Of a DNA stretch of 64,000 bases, positions 18,987 through 28,721 are shown piece by piece. The stretch is from Bacteroidota bacterium (GTDB taxonomy: Bacteria; Bacteroidota; Bacteroidia; Flavobacteriales; Schleiferiaceae), in contig PZPB01000003.1 of NCBI GenBank assembly GCA_003045865.1, positions 1-64,000 on the forward strand. The letters run 5' to 3'. The position numbers were made by a program, and so were the translations under genes. The notes below the pieces were generated by a model. It was not told the origin of the DNA and did not search any database. It saw only the letters and a list, made by a program, of their open reading frames with translations. Numbering within the stretch: the first letter of the stretch is position 1; every line of letters starts with the position of its first letter.

Positions 18987-19929
18987 AAAATGGCTCTTCC
19001 GCATCCTAAAGATAGCACTAGTATTAGTTGCTAGTTATCTTTTGTGGCTAAAGCTAGATAAGTCTCAAATAAGAGATTTCGAATTAAGTCTCGATCTTAA
19101 CCGTAGCCTCTTAAGTCTTTTCCTTTTTAGCCTACTCTGGTTTTTGAACATCACTTTTGATGCTATCGCCTGGCAAAAAATTCAAGCATTGATAAGCCAC
19201 ATTAGTATTAAAAAAGCCATTTGGCAAAATATTAAATGCTATGGTTTAGCCTTTATCACGCCTCTAAACAGCGGCGAAATTCTCGGTCGTTACATTGTGC
19301 AAGAAGATCAGGTTCATCGCTCTAAAGCACTTTTCCTTACTTTTTGGACCCATGGCCCTAAGCTTTTTGGCAAAACTATAATTAGCTTATTAATTGCCTG
19401 CCTTTGGTTAATTAATGCTGGTCAAATTGCCTATACTTTACTAACGCTTTTGGCTACCCTTTTTAGCTTAGTTATCTATTTCAGTCTCGAAAAAATTATA
19501 AGTTCCCTCCATCAGCGCAAGCTTTTTAAGTATCCCTTGGCCAATTATCTAATTAAAGGTGAGCCTGGCTTTAAACTAAAAGGCTTGCTGCTTGCAATCC
19601 ACTCTTTTCGCTTCCTTATTTTCTCAGCGCAATTACTAATCTCCTTGTACTTTCTGCAACCCGAGAGTATTAATTTGGAAATCCTTTACGCTATTCCTCT
19701 TTATTATTTTCTATCGGCAGTAACCCCAACTTTTGCAGGATTGGACTTCTTAATTAAGGGAGCGCTTTCTTTTTACTTCTTTAGTTTCTTTAGTGATCAG
19801 TCCTTAGTATTTGTAATCGGCAGTACTTTAGTCTGGTTCTTTAATATGGCCATTCCTTCCTTAATTGGATTGGCCAGTTTAAACCGCGGTGAATTAGCAC
19901 GCATCAAGCGAAAGCGAAAGAAACCCTAA
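18964..19929 (+). CDS. Flippase-like/LPG synthase TM domain (UPF0104) membrane protein
   Basis: Multi-TM with TPLNSGEILGRYIV motif region and C-terminal hydrophobic repeats. Confidence 0.6.
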   Translation: MKKSISGKKWLFRILKIALVLVASYLLWLKLDKSQIRDFELSLDLNRSLLSLFLFSLLWFLNITFDAIAWQKIQALISHISIKKAIWQNIKCYGLAFITPLNSGEILGRYIVQEDQVHRSKALFLTFWTHGPKLFGKTIISLLIACLWLINAGQIAYTLLTLLATLFSLVIYFSLEKIISSLHQRKLFKYPLANYLIKGEPGFKLKGLLLAIHSFRFLIFSAQLLISLYFLQPESINLEILYAIPLYYFLSAVTPTFAGLDFLIKGALSFYFFSFFSDQSLVFVIGSTLVWFFNMAIPSLIGLASLNRGELARIKRKRKKP

Positions 19930-20710
19930 AACCAGTGTGAGCGCGGACGTTAAAAACTAAATCCCCTTGAAAAATTAGGTATTGACCCCGCACCCCTTTC
20001 AGCACCGCTTCTGCCTTCGCTTCTTTATCCAGATTAAGAGTACTAATTTTTGTAGGCCACTCTTCCACGGGGTAATTAAACTGATAAACTTCATCTTCGC
20101 CTGCTGCAAAAAATTCTAGCATTTCAGCCGAAAGGCTTTCTTTCACCTTGAGCTTTTCCTTTACTAAATCTATCGTAGGAATTTCATTTTTCAGCATCTT
20201 CCGCCAAGGTGTTTTATCGCCCATTAAGCCTTTCAGCGCCACTTCCATTTCACCTGCTTGAAAACGATTTTCGGTACGCGCCAAAACTATCGCTTCCGAT
20301 GCCCCTTGGTCTATCCAGCGATTTTGCATTTGCTGGGCGCGGGTTACGCCCACTTTTAAGTCGCCACCATTGGCCAAATACACGATATGCTCTTGCAGCT
20401 GATACGATTTCTCAAAAGCTAAATCGCGATCTTCAATATCCAAGTGTGCTTGGCTTAACTCTGGCCTAATAATGCTTTCACCCGCCTGCGGAGAGGTAAA
20501 AAAACAGTTCTTACAAAAGCCCATTCGGAACAAGTCGGCAAACTTATTTCCACAATTAGAACAGTATTTCTCATTAAGGAATTCTATTGTAATTTGGCGA
20601 CCAATTAGTTGATTAAGCCTGATAAAATCATCATCTGCCTTGAGGATATATTGTACCTTTTCATCATCTTGCCACGCGGGCATTTTGCTCAGATTAAGTT
20701 CGAATCTCAT
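19904..20710 (-). CDS. DUF2797-family protein with zinc ribbon
   Basis: YCSNCGNKFADLFRMGFCKNCF; YLANGGDLKVGVTRAQQMQNRWIDQGA. Confidence 0.85.
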   Translation of the reverse strand: MRFELNLSKMPAWQDDEKVQYILKADDDFIRLNQLIGRQITIEFLNEKYCSNCGNKFADLFRMGFCKNCFFTSPQAGESIIRPELSQAHLDIEDRDLAFEKSYQLQEHIVYLANGGDLKVGVTRAQQMQNRWIDQGASEAIVLARTENRFQAGEMEVALKGLMGDKTPWRKMLKNEIPTIDLVKEKLKVKESLSAEMLEFFAAGEDEVYQFNYPVEEWPTKISTLNLDKEAKAEAVLKGVRGQYLIFQGDLVFNVRAHTGFRVSFAFA

Positions 20711-20745
20711 ATTCTAAAATTTGTATCGCTAAATTAGTTGTTCCT

Positions 20746-22260
20746 ATGAAGCTTGCACTAGTAAATTCATTTTTAAGTTGGCGTATGAAAAAGCGCTTTC
20801 ACCAGCTGGAACTTTTCATGAAGTATCCCCATGAAGTGCAGAGCGAGCTATTAATAGAATTAATAAGCATTGCTTCAAACACCGAGTTCGGAAAAAAATA
20901 CAAGTTCGACGATATATCCTCTATTGACATCTTTAAAGAAAGAGTTCCCCTCCATTTTTACGAAGACATTGAAGCGGATGTAAATCGTCTCCGCCAAGGG
21001 GAACAAAATATTTTTTGGCCAGGAGAAGTGAAATGGTTTGCCAAATCTAGCGGCACCACCAACAGTAAAAGCAAATTTATACCCGTTAGCGAGGAAGCTA
21101 TAGAAGATTGCCACTTTAAGGGAGGCAAAGATTTATTGAGCATTTATTGCAATTTAAATCCCGAAACTATGGTTTTCGATGGCATGAATCTACGAATGGG
21201 TGGCAGCACTTTTCTTGATAACCAGGAATTACAAAGCTACTATGGTGACGTCTCTGGAATTATAATCGAAAACCTCCCCTTTTGGGTAGAAATGCGCAGC
21301 ACGCCTAATAATAAAATTAGTTTAATGACGGAGTGGGAGTCGAAAATTGTCGCTATGGCAACCACCTCCCTGCGCGAAGACGTTACCAGTCTCGCAGGTG
21401 TTCCGTCGTGGATGCTAGTTTTATTACAGCGCGTTTTAGAATTAAGTGGCAAAAAAAACATCGCCGAAGTATGGCCTAATTTAGAGCTCTACATGCACGG
21501 TGGGGTAAACTTTGAACCCTATCGCGAGCAGTACCGCGAAATTATTGGCAAAGACATTAACTATCTAGAAACCTATAATGCCTCGGAAGGCTTCTTTGGC
21601 ATCCAAGATCAAAAAGATAGTGGCGAAATGCTTTTAATGCTCGATTATGGCATCTACTTCGAGTTTATTCCGATGGATGCCTACGAAGGGACCCAGTCTA
21701 AAACGATTGGCTTAAGCGAAGTGGTGATTGGCCCCAGCTACGCCGTGGTTATCACTTCCAATGCGGGCCTATGGCGTTACATTATTGGCGATACTATTCG
21801 CTTCACCAACACCTCGCCTTATCGTTTTAAAATTACCGGACGCACCAAGCACTTTATTAATGTTTTTGGGGAAGAACTCATTATTGAAAATGCCGAAAAA
21901 GCCCTCAGACAAAGCTGTGAAAAACATAATTGCCAAGTTTTAGATTTTACCGTAGCCCCCATTTTTATGGAAGGTAAAAATAAAGGAGCGCACCAATGGC
22001 TCATTGAGTGGAGTAAAGCACCCCTTAATAAAGCCGACTTCGCTGCCGATTTAGACAAAGCGATCTGCAATATTAATAGCGACTACGAAGCCAAACGTTA
22101 CAAAGGCTTGGCCCTAACCGGTCTCGAGCTTATTGAAGCGCGCCCACAATTATTCTACGATTGGCTGAGTACCCAAGGAAAATTAGGAGGCCAAAATAAG
22201 GTTCCGCGCCTTAGTAACAGCCGTGAGCATATGGATGAACTCTTAAAATTAAACCACTAA
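20746..22260 (+). CDS. GH3 auxin-responsive promoter family protein (acyl-adenylate-forming)
   Basis: FAKSSGTTNSKSKFIPVS; YNASEGFFGIQD; GLWRYIIGDTIRFT; HFINVFGEELI. Confidence 0.9.
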   Translation: MKLALVNSFLSWRMKKRFHQLELFMKYPHEVQSELLIELISIASNTEFGKKYKFDDISSIDIFKERVPLHFYEDIEADVNRLRQGEQNIFWPGEVKWFAKSSGTTNSKSKFIPVSEEAIEDCHFKGGKDLLSIYCNLNPETMVFDGMNLRMGGSTFLDNQELQSYYGDVSGIIIENLPFWVEMRSTPNNKISLMTEWESKIVAMATTSLREDVTSLAGVPSWMLVLLQRVLELSGKKNIAEVWPNLELYMHGGVNFEPYREQYREIIGKDINYLETYNASEGFFGIQDQKDSGEMLLMLDYGIYFEFIPMDAYEGTQSKTIGLSEVVIGPSYAVVITSNAGLWRYIIGDTIRFTNTSPYRFKITGRTKHFINVFGEELIIENAEKALRQSCEKHNCQVLDFTVAPIFMEGKNKGAHQWLIEWSKAPLNKADFAADLDKAICNINSDYEAKRYKGLALTGLELIEARPQLFYDWLSTQGKLGGQNKVPRLSNSREHMDELLKLNH

Positions 22261-23060
22261 TGCGGATTACACTCCTGCTTTTTCTATTCCTAAACTCAGC
22301 CCTATTTGGGCAGGCTTTGCAATTAAATTTAGTTAGCAGCGAGGTCATTCCCGCTGCCGATGATTTAAAAGTTGACCCCTTCGGAAACATCTACTATTTA
22401 AAAGGCAATGAGATTATTAAACACCCCATAAAAGGCCAGCAAAACTATAGCTACAGCGATCCACGCTTAGGCCCAATAAGTTTTTTCACCTTAATTAACC
22501 CCCTGCAGCCGCTTCTTTATTATACCGATTTTAATACGATCCAAATTCTCGATAATCGCCTGAATTTTAGTCGCAGCATAAACCTCCTCGATGCCGGCTT
22601 TATCGACCCCAGTTTGGTAAGCTATACCAGTCAAAGTCAAATTCTCATCTACGATCAGGTAAGCGATCGCCTCAGCATTTATGACCCTGAAGCGGAAAAA
22701 CTCCTAAACTTTAGCCCAACCATTAACCAAATTAGCAGCAGCTCCAGTCGCCCTTCCCTTTTATTAAGCAGCTTCAATCACCAAATCCTCCATCTTCCTC
22801 AAAGTGGGTTTTTACTTTTCGATGCTTTGGCCGCCTTCCAAAAAAACATTTCCTACACCGAAGCATTAATTGACGCCGATTTCAATAATGATTTACTTAT
22901 CTGCCTCAGCGAATGTGGAATATTAAGCCTCATCTCGGTGAAAACCGGCCAAAGACAAAACCTAATCTGCCCGCAAACGGAAATCAAACGTATCATTTTA
23001 CACAACCGCTCCCTTTATTTATGGAAAGCCGGCATGCTCTACCTTTATAAGCTCGAATAG
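22260..23060 (+). CDS. Secreted/periplasmic hypothetical protein, probably beta-propeller-like
   Basis: N-terminal signal peptide; repeated beta-strand motifs; overlaps GH3 stop. Confidence 0.5.
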   Translation: MRITLLLFLFLNSALFGQALQLNLVSSEVIPAADDLKVDPFGNIYYLKGNEIIKHPIKGQQNYSYSDPRLGPISFFTLINPLQPLLYYTDFNTIQILDNRLNFSRSINLLDAGFIDPSLVSYTSQSQILIYDQVSDRLSIYDPEAEKLLNFSPTINQISSSSSRPSLLLSSFNHQILHLPQSGFLLFDALAAFQKNISYTEALIDADFNNDLLICLSECGILSLISVKTGQRQNLICPQTEIKRIILHNRSLYLWKAGMLYLYKLE

Positions 23061-23124
23061 CGGCTTACAATAGCCGATAATTTAGCCGAAAAACTTAGCT
23101 TTGTGAGCTTATTAAAAAACGACT

Positions 23125-23739
23125 ATGCACATTGCAATTTCAGGTAACATCGGCTCGGGGAAAACTACCTTAACACGCTTACTAGCAAAGCACTACAAGT
23201 GGACACCCCACTTCGAAGATGTAGAAGACAATCCCTATCTCGACGATTTTTACCGCGAAATGCAGCGCTGGTCTTTCAACTTGCAAATCTTCTTCCTAAA
23301 CAGTCGTTTTCGTCAGGTTAAGGAAATCCGCGAAATTGGAAAAAGCATCATTCAAGACCGTACTATTTACGAAGATGCCCATATTTTTGCCCCCAACTTA
23401 CACGCCATGGGCCTTATGCCTAGCCGTGACTTTGAAAACTACCTTTCACTTTTCGAACTAATGGATTCCTTTGTGGAAGCCCCCGATTTATTGATCTACC
23501 TGCGTGCCTCCATCCCCACTTTGGTGGACCAAATTCAGAAGCGCGGCCGCGATTATGAAAACAATATTCGCATCGATTACCTCAGCCGCCTCAACGAACG
23601 TTACGAAGCGTGGATTTCTGGTTACGACAAAGGCAACTTGCTAATTATCAACGTTGACGAGAATAAATTCGCCAACAACCCGGAAGATTTAGGCAAAATC
23701 ATCAATAATATCGACGCCGAACTTAACGGCTTATTTTAA
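23125..23739 (+). CDS. Deoxynucleoside kinase family protein (copy 2)
   Basis: HIAISGNIGSGKTTLTRLL; FEDVEDNPYLDDFY; IQDRTIYEDA; RGRDYENNIRIDYL. Confidence 0.9.
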   Translation: MHIAISGNIGSGKTTLTRLLAKHYKWTPHFEDVEDNPYLDDFYREMQRWSFNLQIFFLNSRFRQVKEIREIGKSIIQDRTIYEDAHIFAPNLHAMGLMPSRDFENYLSLFELMDSFVEAPDLLIYLRASIPTLVDQIQKRGRDYENNIRIDYLSRLNERYEAWISGYDKGNLLIINVDENKFANNPEDLGKIINNIDAELNGLF

Positions 23740-23756
23740 TAATCTGATTTTTTTTA

Positions 23757-23935
23757 TTTGGGCGGCAACCGGGCTTTTTGCTCCAAGTCCTCGCCCTAAC
23801 ACTCCCAGCTGCATATTCTGCCGCTAGGCTTCCTTTGGTCGCCTGCCACAGAATTGCGCCGGGGTATTAAGGCTGCGGGCTTTTCACTACAATCCCTGCC
23901 GCAGGCTTTGCGGGTTCCAGGTCAGTCTCTTTCCA
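23757..23935. repeat. GC-rich intergenic repeat-like element with two diverged copies of CGGGCTTTTnnCTnCAA
   Basis: CGGGCTTTTTGCTCCAAGTCCTCGCC and CGGGCTTTTCACTACAATCCCTGCC in a non-coding, GC-rich block within AT-rich surroundings. Confidence 0.45.
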
Positions 23936-24155
23936 CTCAAATCACCTTACTTTTTATGGAAAATCTGAGACAATAATTCATAATCATGCTCATGCTTCAA
24001 AATCAAGGACTTTGGGTAGACCGCATCTACCGCAGTGAAAAAATACAAGCCTAATTTACCTTTACTAAGCTCTGCAGAACCATGGGCTTGGATCAAAAAA
24101 AAAGAGGCCATCTAAAGTAGACGACCTCTTAATACTAAATTGATTATGACTAATC

Positions 24156-26675
24156 TTAGTTCATACTAAGACTCGCTAAAATTTTCTTTTCGTTTACGAT
24201 ATTAATCCCTAGTGTAGAAGGAATTGCGTTCCCATCAAGGATAATAAAAGCTTCACCTTCAAAAAGACCGTTTTCACCTAAACTCAATTGCTCGGCTCTA
24301 ACTTCAACGCTTTTAAATTGTGACTTTAACAAAGTGCTAGTTTGTTTGCTACTTAGCTGCATGCGTAGGTTAACTACATTATCTTCTGAGGCGAAGTCAT
24401 AGCTAAAAGCTTCTGCTGAAATAGTCCCGGTCATTTCACTATTGGGGCTGCTAAACTTTACTTGAGCCGCATTCGTACCTTCATAGGCGTAAACCTCTCC
24501 AGCGCTTATTTTAACCACTTCGTCCATATAAGCGTGATCACTTACATCACCCACGTGAATATGAGGAGCGATAACCAAAGAAACGATAGACATTAATTTA
24601 ATTAAGATGTTCATCGAAGGGCCCGATGTATCTTTAAATGGATCACCCACAGTATCACCCGTTACCGAAGCTTTGTGCGCCTCAGAACCTTTGTACTCCA
24701 TCTTACCGTCAATCATAACGCCTTGCTCAAAAGACTTTTTAGCATTATCCCAAGCACCACCTGCGTTGTTTTGGAAAATACCCATCAACACACCACTAAC
24801 GGTTACACCCGCTAATAAACCGCCTAACATTTCCGCTGAAGAAGTTTCTTCAAATACTCCTAGAAATCCAAAACCAACTAATAATGGCGTTATTAAGGCG
24901 ATAGCGCCAGGAAGCATCATTTCACGGATAGAAGCTTTGGTAGAAATCTCTACACACTTTTCGTATTCAGGCTTAGCCTTGTATTCCATAATACCGGGAA
25001 TCTCTTTAAACTGACGACGTACTTCGTGTACCATCGCCATTGCTGCGCGACCTACCGCCGAAATAGCTAAAGAAGAGAAGATAAATGGAATCATACCTCC
25101 TACAAATAGCATGGCTAAAACAGGAGCTTTATAAATATCAATTGAATCAATACCAGCAATACCAACGAAAGCGGCAAAAAGAGCCAACGCGGTTAAAGCC
25201 GCAGAAGCAATGGCAAAACCCTTACCAGTTGCAGCGGTAGTGTTACCAACAGCATCTAAATTATCGGTGCGTCCACGTACTTCCTCAGGTAATCCACTCA
25301 TTTCGGCAATACCACCTGCATTATCTGCAATTGGTCCGAAAGCGTCAATCGCTAATTGCATAGCAGTAGTAGCCATCATACCCGCAGCAGCAATAGCCAC
25401 CCCGTATAAACCAGCAAAAGAGTAAGAGAAAATAATACCAGCCGCTAAGATTAAAATTGGAATAACCGTAGACTGCATACCCATCGCTAAACCACCAATA
25501 ATGTTAGTGGCGTGTCCCGTAGAACTTTGCTGAACAATAGAATTTACTGGCTTTTTGCCCATGGAAGTATAAAACTCCGTTACTAAGCTCATTAAAGCAC
25601 CAACAATAGATCCTACTAAAATGGCAAAGAATACATCTAAAGGACTGAACTCGTACCCTCTTAAAATCATGGATTCCGGTAACATCCACATAGAAAGCGG
25701 ATAGGAAGCGATAACCACAAAAATAATAGAGGACCAGTTACCCATGTTTAGGGCTTTCTGAACCGAGCTGTTTTCGTTGCTAATGCGCACGAAAGCCATA
25801 GAAATAATGGAGAAGATAAGACCTAAGCCAGCAATTACCATTGGTAATAATATAGGGGCCATTCCACCAAAATTGTCAGCGCTGTCAATTTCTTGACCTA
25901 AAACCATGGTCGCTAAAATTGTGGCTACATAAGAACCAAAAAGATCGGCGCCCATGCCGGCTACATCACCCACATTATCACCAACGTTATCGGCGATAGT
26001 AGCGGGGTTACGAATATCATCTTCGGGAATTCCCGCTTCTACTTTACCTACTAAATCTGCACCTACGTCGGCTGCTTTGGTATAAATACCACCACCCACA
26101 CGGGCAAAAAGAGCGATAGACTCAGCACCAAGAGAGAAACCAGCTAATACTTCGATAGCCGTTTTCATTTCCGGGCCATTAATGGCAGCACCTTCTGGAA
26201 CAAAGTAGTTGTAGAAAACTATAAATAAAGATCCTAAACCTAAAACGGCTAATCCCGCTACACCAAGGCCCATTACAGAACCACCCGTAAAAGAAACTTT
26301 TAAGGCTTGTACTAAACTAGTACGGGCCGCCTCCGTAGTACGAACGTTAGATTTAGTAGCGATGCGCATTCCGATATATCCAGCTAAAGCAGAAAGTATA
26401 GCACCAATGATAAAGGCAATTGCGATAATAGGGCTTGAGTGCTCTACCAGGGTTCCTGAGTATCCTAACAAAATAGCCGCAATTACTACGAAGTAGCTCA
26501 TTACTTTCCATTCGGCCTTTAAAAAAGACATTGCTCCGTCAGCAATATATCCTGCTAACTCAGCCATATTTTTATCACCTGCTGCTTGTTTAGTTACCCA
26601 AGCCGATTTCACTAGCATTACAAGAATTCCTACCAAACCTAGGGCGGGAACCAAATACATTAACCAGTCGTTCAT
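24156..26675 (-). CDS. hppA: Membrane-bound (sodium/proton-translocating) pyrophosphatase with about 120-aa C-terminal extension
   Basis: GADLVGKVEAGIPEDDIRNPATIADNVGDNVGDVAGMGADLFGSY; GNTTAATGKGFAIASAALTAL; GDTVGDPFKDTSGPSMNILIKLMS. Confidence 0.96.
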   Translation of the reverse strand: MNDWLMYLVPALGLVGILVMLVKSAWVTKQAAGDKNMAELAGYIADGAMSFLKAEWKVMSYFVVIAAILLGYSGTLVEHSSPIIAIAFIIGAILSALAGYIGMRIATKSNVRTTEAARTSLVQALKVSFTGGSVMGLGVAGLAVLGLGSLFIVFYNYFVPEGAAINGPEMKTAIEVLAGFSLGAESIALFARVGGGIYTKAADVGADLVGKVEAGIPEDDIRNPATIADNVGDNVGDVAGMGADLFGSYVATILATMVLGQEIDSADNFGGMAPILLPMVIAGLGLIFSIISMAFVRISNENSSVQKALNMGNWSSIIFVVIASYPLSMWMLPESMILRGYEFSPLDVFFAILVGSIVGALMSLVTEFYTSMGKKPVNSIVQQSSTGHATNIIGGLAMGMQSTVIPILILAAGIIFSYSFAGLYGVAIAAAGMMATTAMQLAIDAFGPIADNAGGIAEMSGLPEEVRGRTDNLDAVGNTTAATGKGFAIASAALTALALFAAFVGIAGIDSIDIYKAPVLAMLFVGGMIPFIFSSLAISAVGRAAMAMVHEVRRQFKEIPGIMEYKAKPEYEKCVEISTKASIREMMLPGAIALITPLLVGFGFLGVFEETSSAEMLGGLLAGVTVSGVLMGIFQNNAGGAWDNAKKSFEQGVMIDGKMEYKGSEAHKASVTGDTVGDPFKDTSGPSMNILIKLMSIVSLVIAPHIHVGDVSDHAYMDEVVKISAGEVYAYEGTNAAQVKFSSPNSEMTGTISAEAFSYDFASEDNVVNLRMQLSSKQTSTLLKSQFKSVEVRAEQLSLGENGLFEGEAFIILDGNAIPSTLGINIVNEKKILASLSMN

Positions 26676-26803
26676 AGTTGTTTGTTGATTGAAGATTTAA
26701 TTTTTAACAAGGGGCGCAAAAGTAAATTAATTTAGCTTTTAGCCAAATGTCTAATTTGAAGTAAATTAGACTGACTCAAAAAAACTAAGTTCCATCCCCC
26801 TTT

Positions 26804-27784
26804 TTATTTGTACATCACCTTCTTTACTGCGGTAATAACTCTTGCCGCATTTGGTAAAAACTCATTTACCAATGTTGGGGCATAAGCCATAGGCGTATCG
26901 GCGGTGTTAATTCTAATAATTGGAGCATCTAAATAATCAAAAGCGTGCTCTTGGCAATGCGTAATAATCTCGGTTGAAATATTACCCAAAGGCCATGCTT
27001 CTTCAACGATTACCATGCGATTAGTTTTCTTAAGCGATTTCAATACTGCCTCATAATCGATAGGACGAACAGTACGTAGGTCAATTATTTCACAGCTGAT
27101 ACCTTCCTTAGCCAATTCATCGGCTGCTTTATCGGCTTCTTTAATAATCTTACCAAAAGATACAATGGTAACATCATCACCAGCGCGACGGATATCCGCC
27201 ACTCCTAATGGAATAAGGTATTCTTCTTCCGGCACTTCCATTTTATCGCCATACATCTGCTCACTCTCCATAAAAATTACGGGGTCGTTATCGCGAATAG
27301 CACTTTTTAATAGCCCTTTCGCATCGTATGGATTAGAAGGAACTACCACTTTTAAACCCGGAGTATTGGCAAACCAACTTTCAAAGGCCTGACTATGCGT
27401 GGCACCAAGCTGTCCGGCAGAAGCGGTTGGCCCTCTAAAAACAATGGGTATATTAAGCTGCCCGCCGCTCATTTGGTACATTTTGGCCGCGTTATTAATA
27501 ATTTGATCAATAGCAACCATCGAAAAGTTAAAGGTCATAAACTCGATAATCGGTCTTAAACCATTCATCGCAGACCCCACGCCGATTCCAGAAAATCCTA
27601 ATTCTGCAATGGGAGTATCGATAACTCTTTTGGGGCCAAATTCATCAAGCATGCCTTTCGAAGCTTTGTAAGCGCCATTGTACTCGGCCACTTCCTCACC
27701 CATCAAATAAATGTTCTCGTCGCGACGCATTTCTTCACTCATCGCTTCAGCAATTGCCTCTCTAAACTGGATAATTCTACTCAT
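26804..27784 (-). CDS. pdhB: Pyruvate dehydrogenase E1 component beta subunit
   Basis: FREAIAEAMSEEMRRDENIYLMGEEVAEYNGAYKASKGMLDEFGPKRVIDTPIAE. Confidence 0.95.
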   Translation of the reverse strand: MSRIIQFREAIAEAMSEEMRRDENIYLMGEEVAEYNGAYKASKGMLDEFGPKRVIDTPIAELGFSGIGVGSAMNGLRPIIEFMTFNFSMVAIDQIINNAAKMYQMSGGQLNIPIVFRGPTASAGQLGATHSQAFESWFANTPGLKVVVPSNPYDAKGLLKSAIRDNDPVIFMESEQMYGDKMEVPEEEYLIPLGVADIRRAGDDVTIVSFGKIIKEADKAADELAKEGISCEIIDLRTVRPIDYEAVLKSLKKTNRMVIVEEAWPLGNISTEIITHCQEHAFDYLDAPIIRINTADTPMAYAPTLVNEFLPNAARVITAVKKVMYK

Positions 27785-27958
27785 TGATCATTCTTTTGAG
27801 GCGCCAAAAATACTAATTAGCAGCTAAAGACCTCATTTTTTAGTTAAGCTAAATCAGATTAATAATTTAGTATGCATGCATAAGGTTTTGTCCGCGGGTT
27901 TTTTATGGTTATTTTCGCGCTTTATACACATCACTTCTCAAAGAATATATTATAAATT

Positions 27959-28705
27959 ATGAAGGTATTAGTTTGCATTAGTCATGTGCCCGATACTACT
28001 TCTAAAATCAACTTCACTGCCGACAATAGTGCATTTGATAAGAATGGGGTACAGTTCGTAATTAACCCATACGACGAATTTGGTTTAACCAGAGCGGTAT
28101 GGTTTAAAGAAAAGCAAGGCGCCCAAATTACGGTGCTAAATGTAGGAAGAGCAGAAACTGAGCCTACCCTAAGAAAGGCCTTAGCCATTGGTGCAGATGC
28201 TGCCATTAGAGTTGACGCGGATCCAAGCGACTCCTTTTATGTAGCCCAACAAATTGCCGCAGTTGCTAAAGAAGGAGCTTACGATTTAATTATTGCTGGA
28301 AGAGAGTCAATCGATTACAACGGCGGACAAGTACCAGGAATGGTAGCTAGTATTTTAAATTTTCCTTTTGTTAATGCTTGCGTTGGCATGGAAGTTAGCG
28401 ACAATGAAGCTTCTTTAATTCGTGAAATTGACGGAGGAAAAGAAAAAGTAAAAGCAAGTTTACCTTTAGTGATAGGTGGCCAAAAAGGATTGGTAGAAGA
28501 AAAAGATCTTCGCATTCCTAATATGCGGGGTATTATGCAAGCGCGTAGCAAGTCGCTAGATGTTCGCGCTCCGCAAGAGATTGCCGCTAAAACGAGCACC
28601 GGTTCCTTTACTAAACCTGCACCTAAAAGTGCTGTGAAAATGATCGATGCCGATAATGTAGCAGAGTTAGTGCGTTTACTGCACGAGGAAGCAAAAGTGA
28701 TTTAA
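27959..28705 (+). CDS. etfB: Electron transfer flavoprotein beta subunit
   Basis: MKVLVCISHVPDTTSKI; INPYDEFGLTRAV; AGRESIDYNGGQVPGMVA. Confidence 0.95.
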   Translation: MKVLVCISHVPDTTSKINFTADNSAFDKNGVQFVINPYDEFGLTRAVWFKEKQGAQITVLNVGRAETEPTLRKALAIGADAAIRVDADPSDSFYVAQQIAAVAKEGAYDLIIAGRESIDYNGGQVPGMVASILNFPFVNACVGMEVSDNEASLIREIDGGKEKVKASLPLVIGGQKGLVEEKDLRIPNMRGIMQARSKSLDVRAPQEIAAKTSTGSFTKPAPKSAVKMIDADNVAELVRLLHEEAKVI

Positions 28706-28721
28706 TTAAAAAAGAAGAAAC

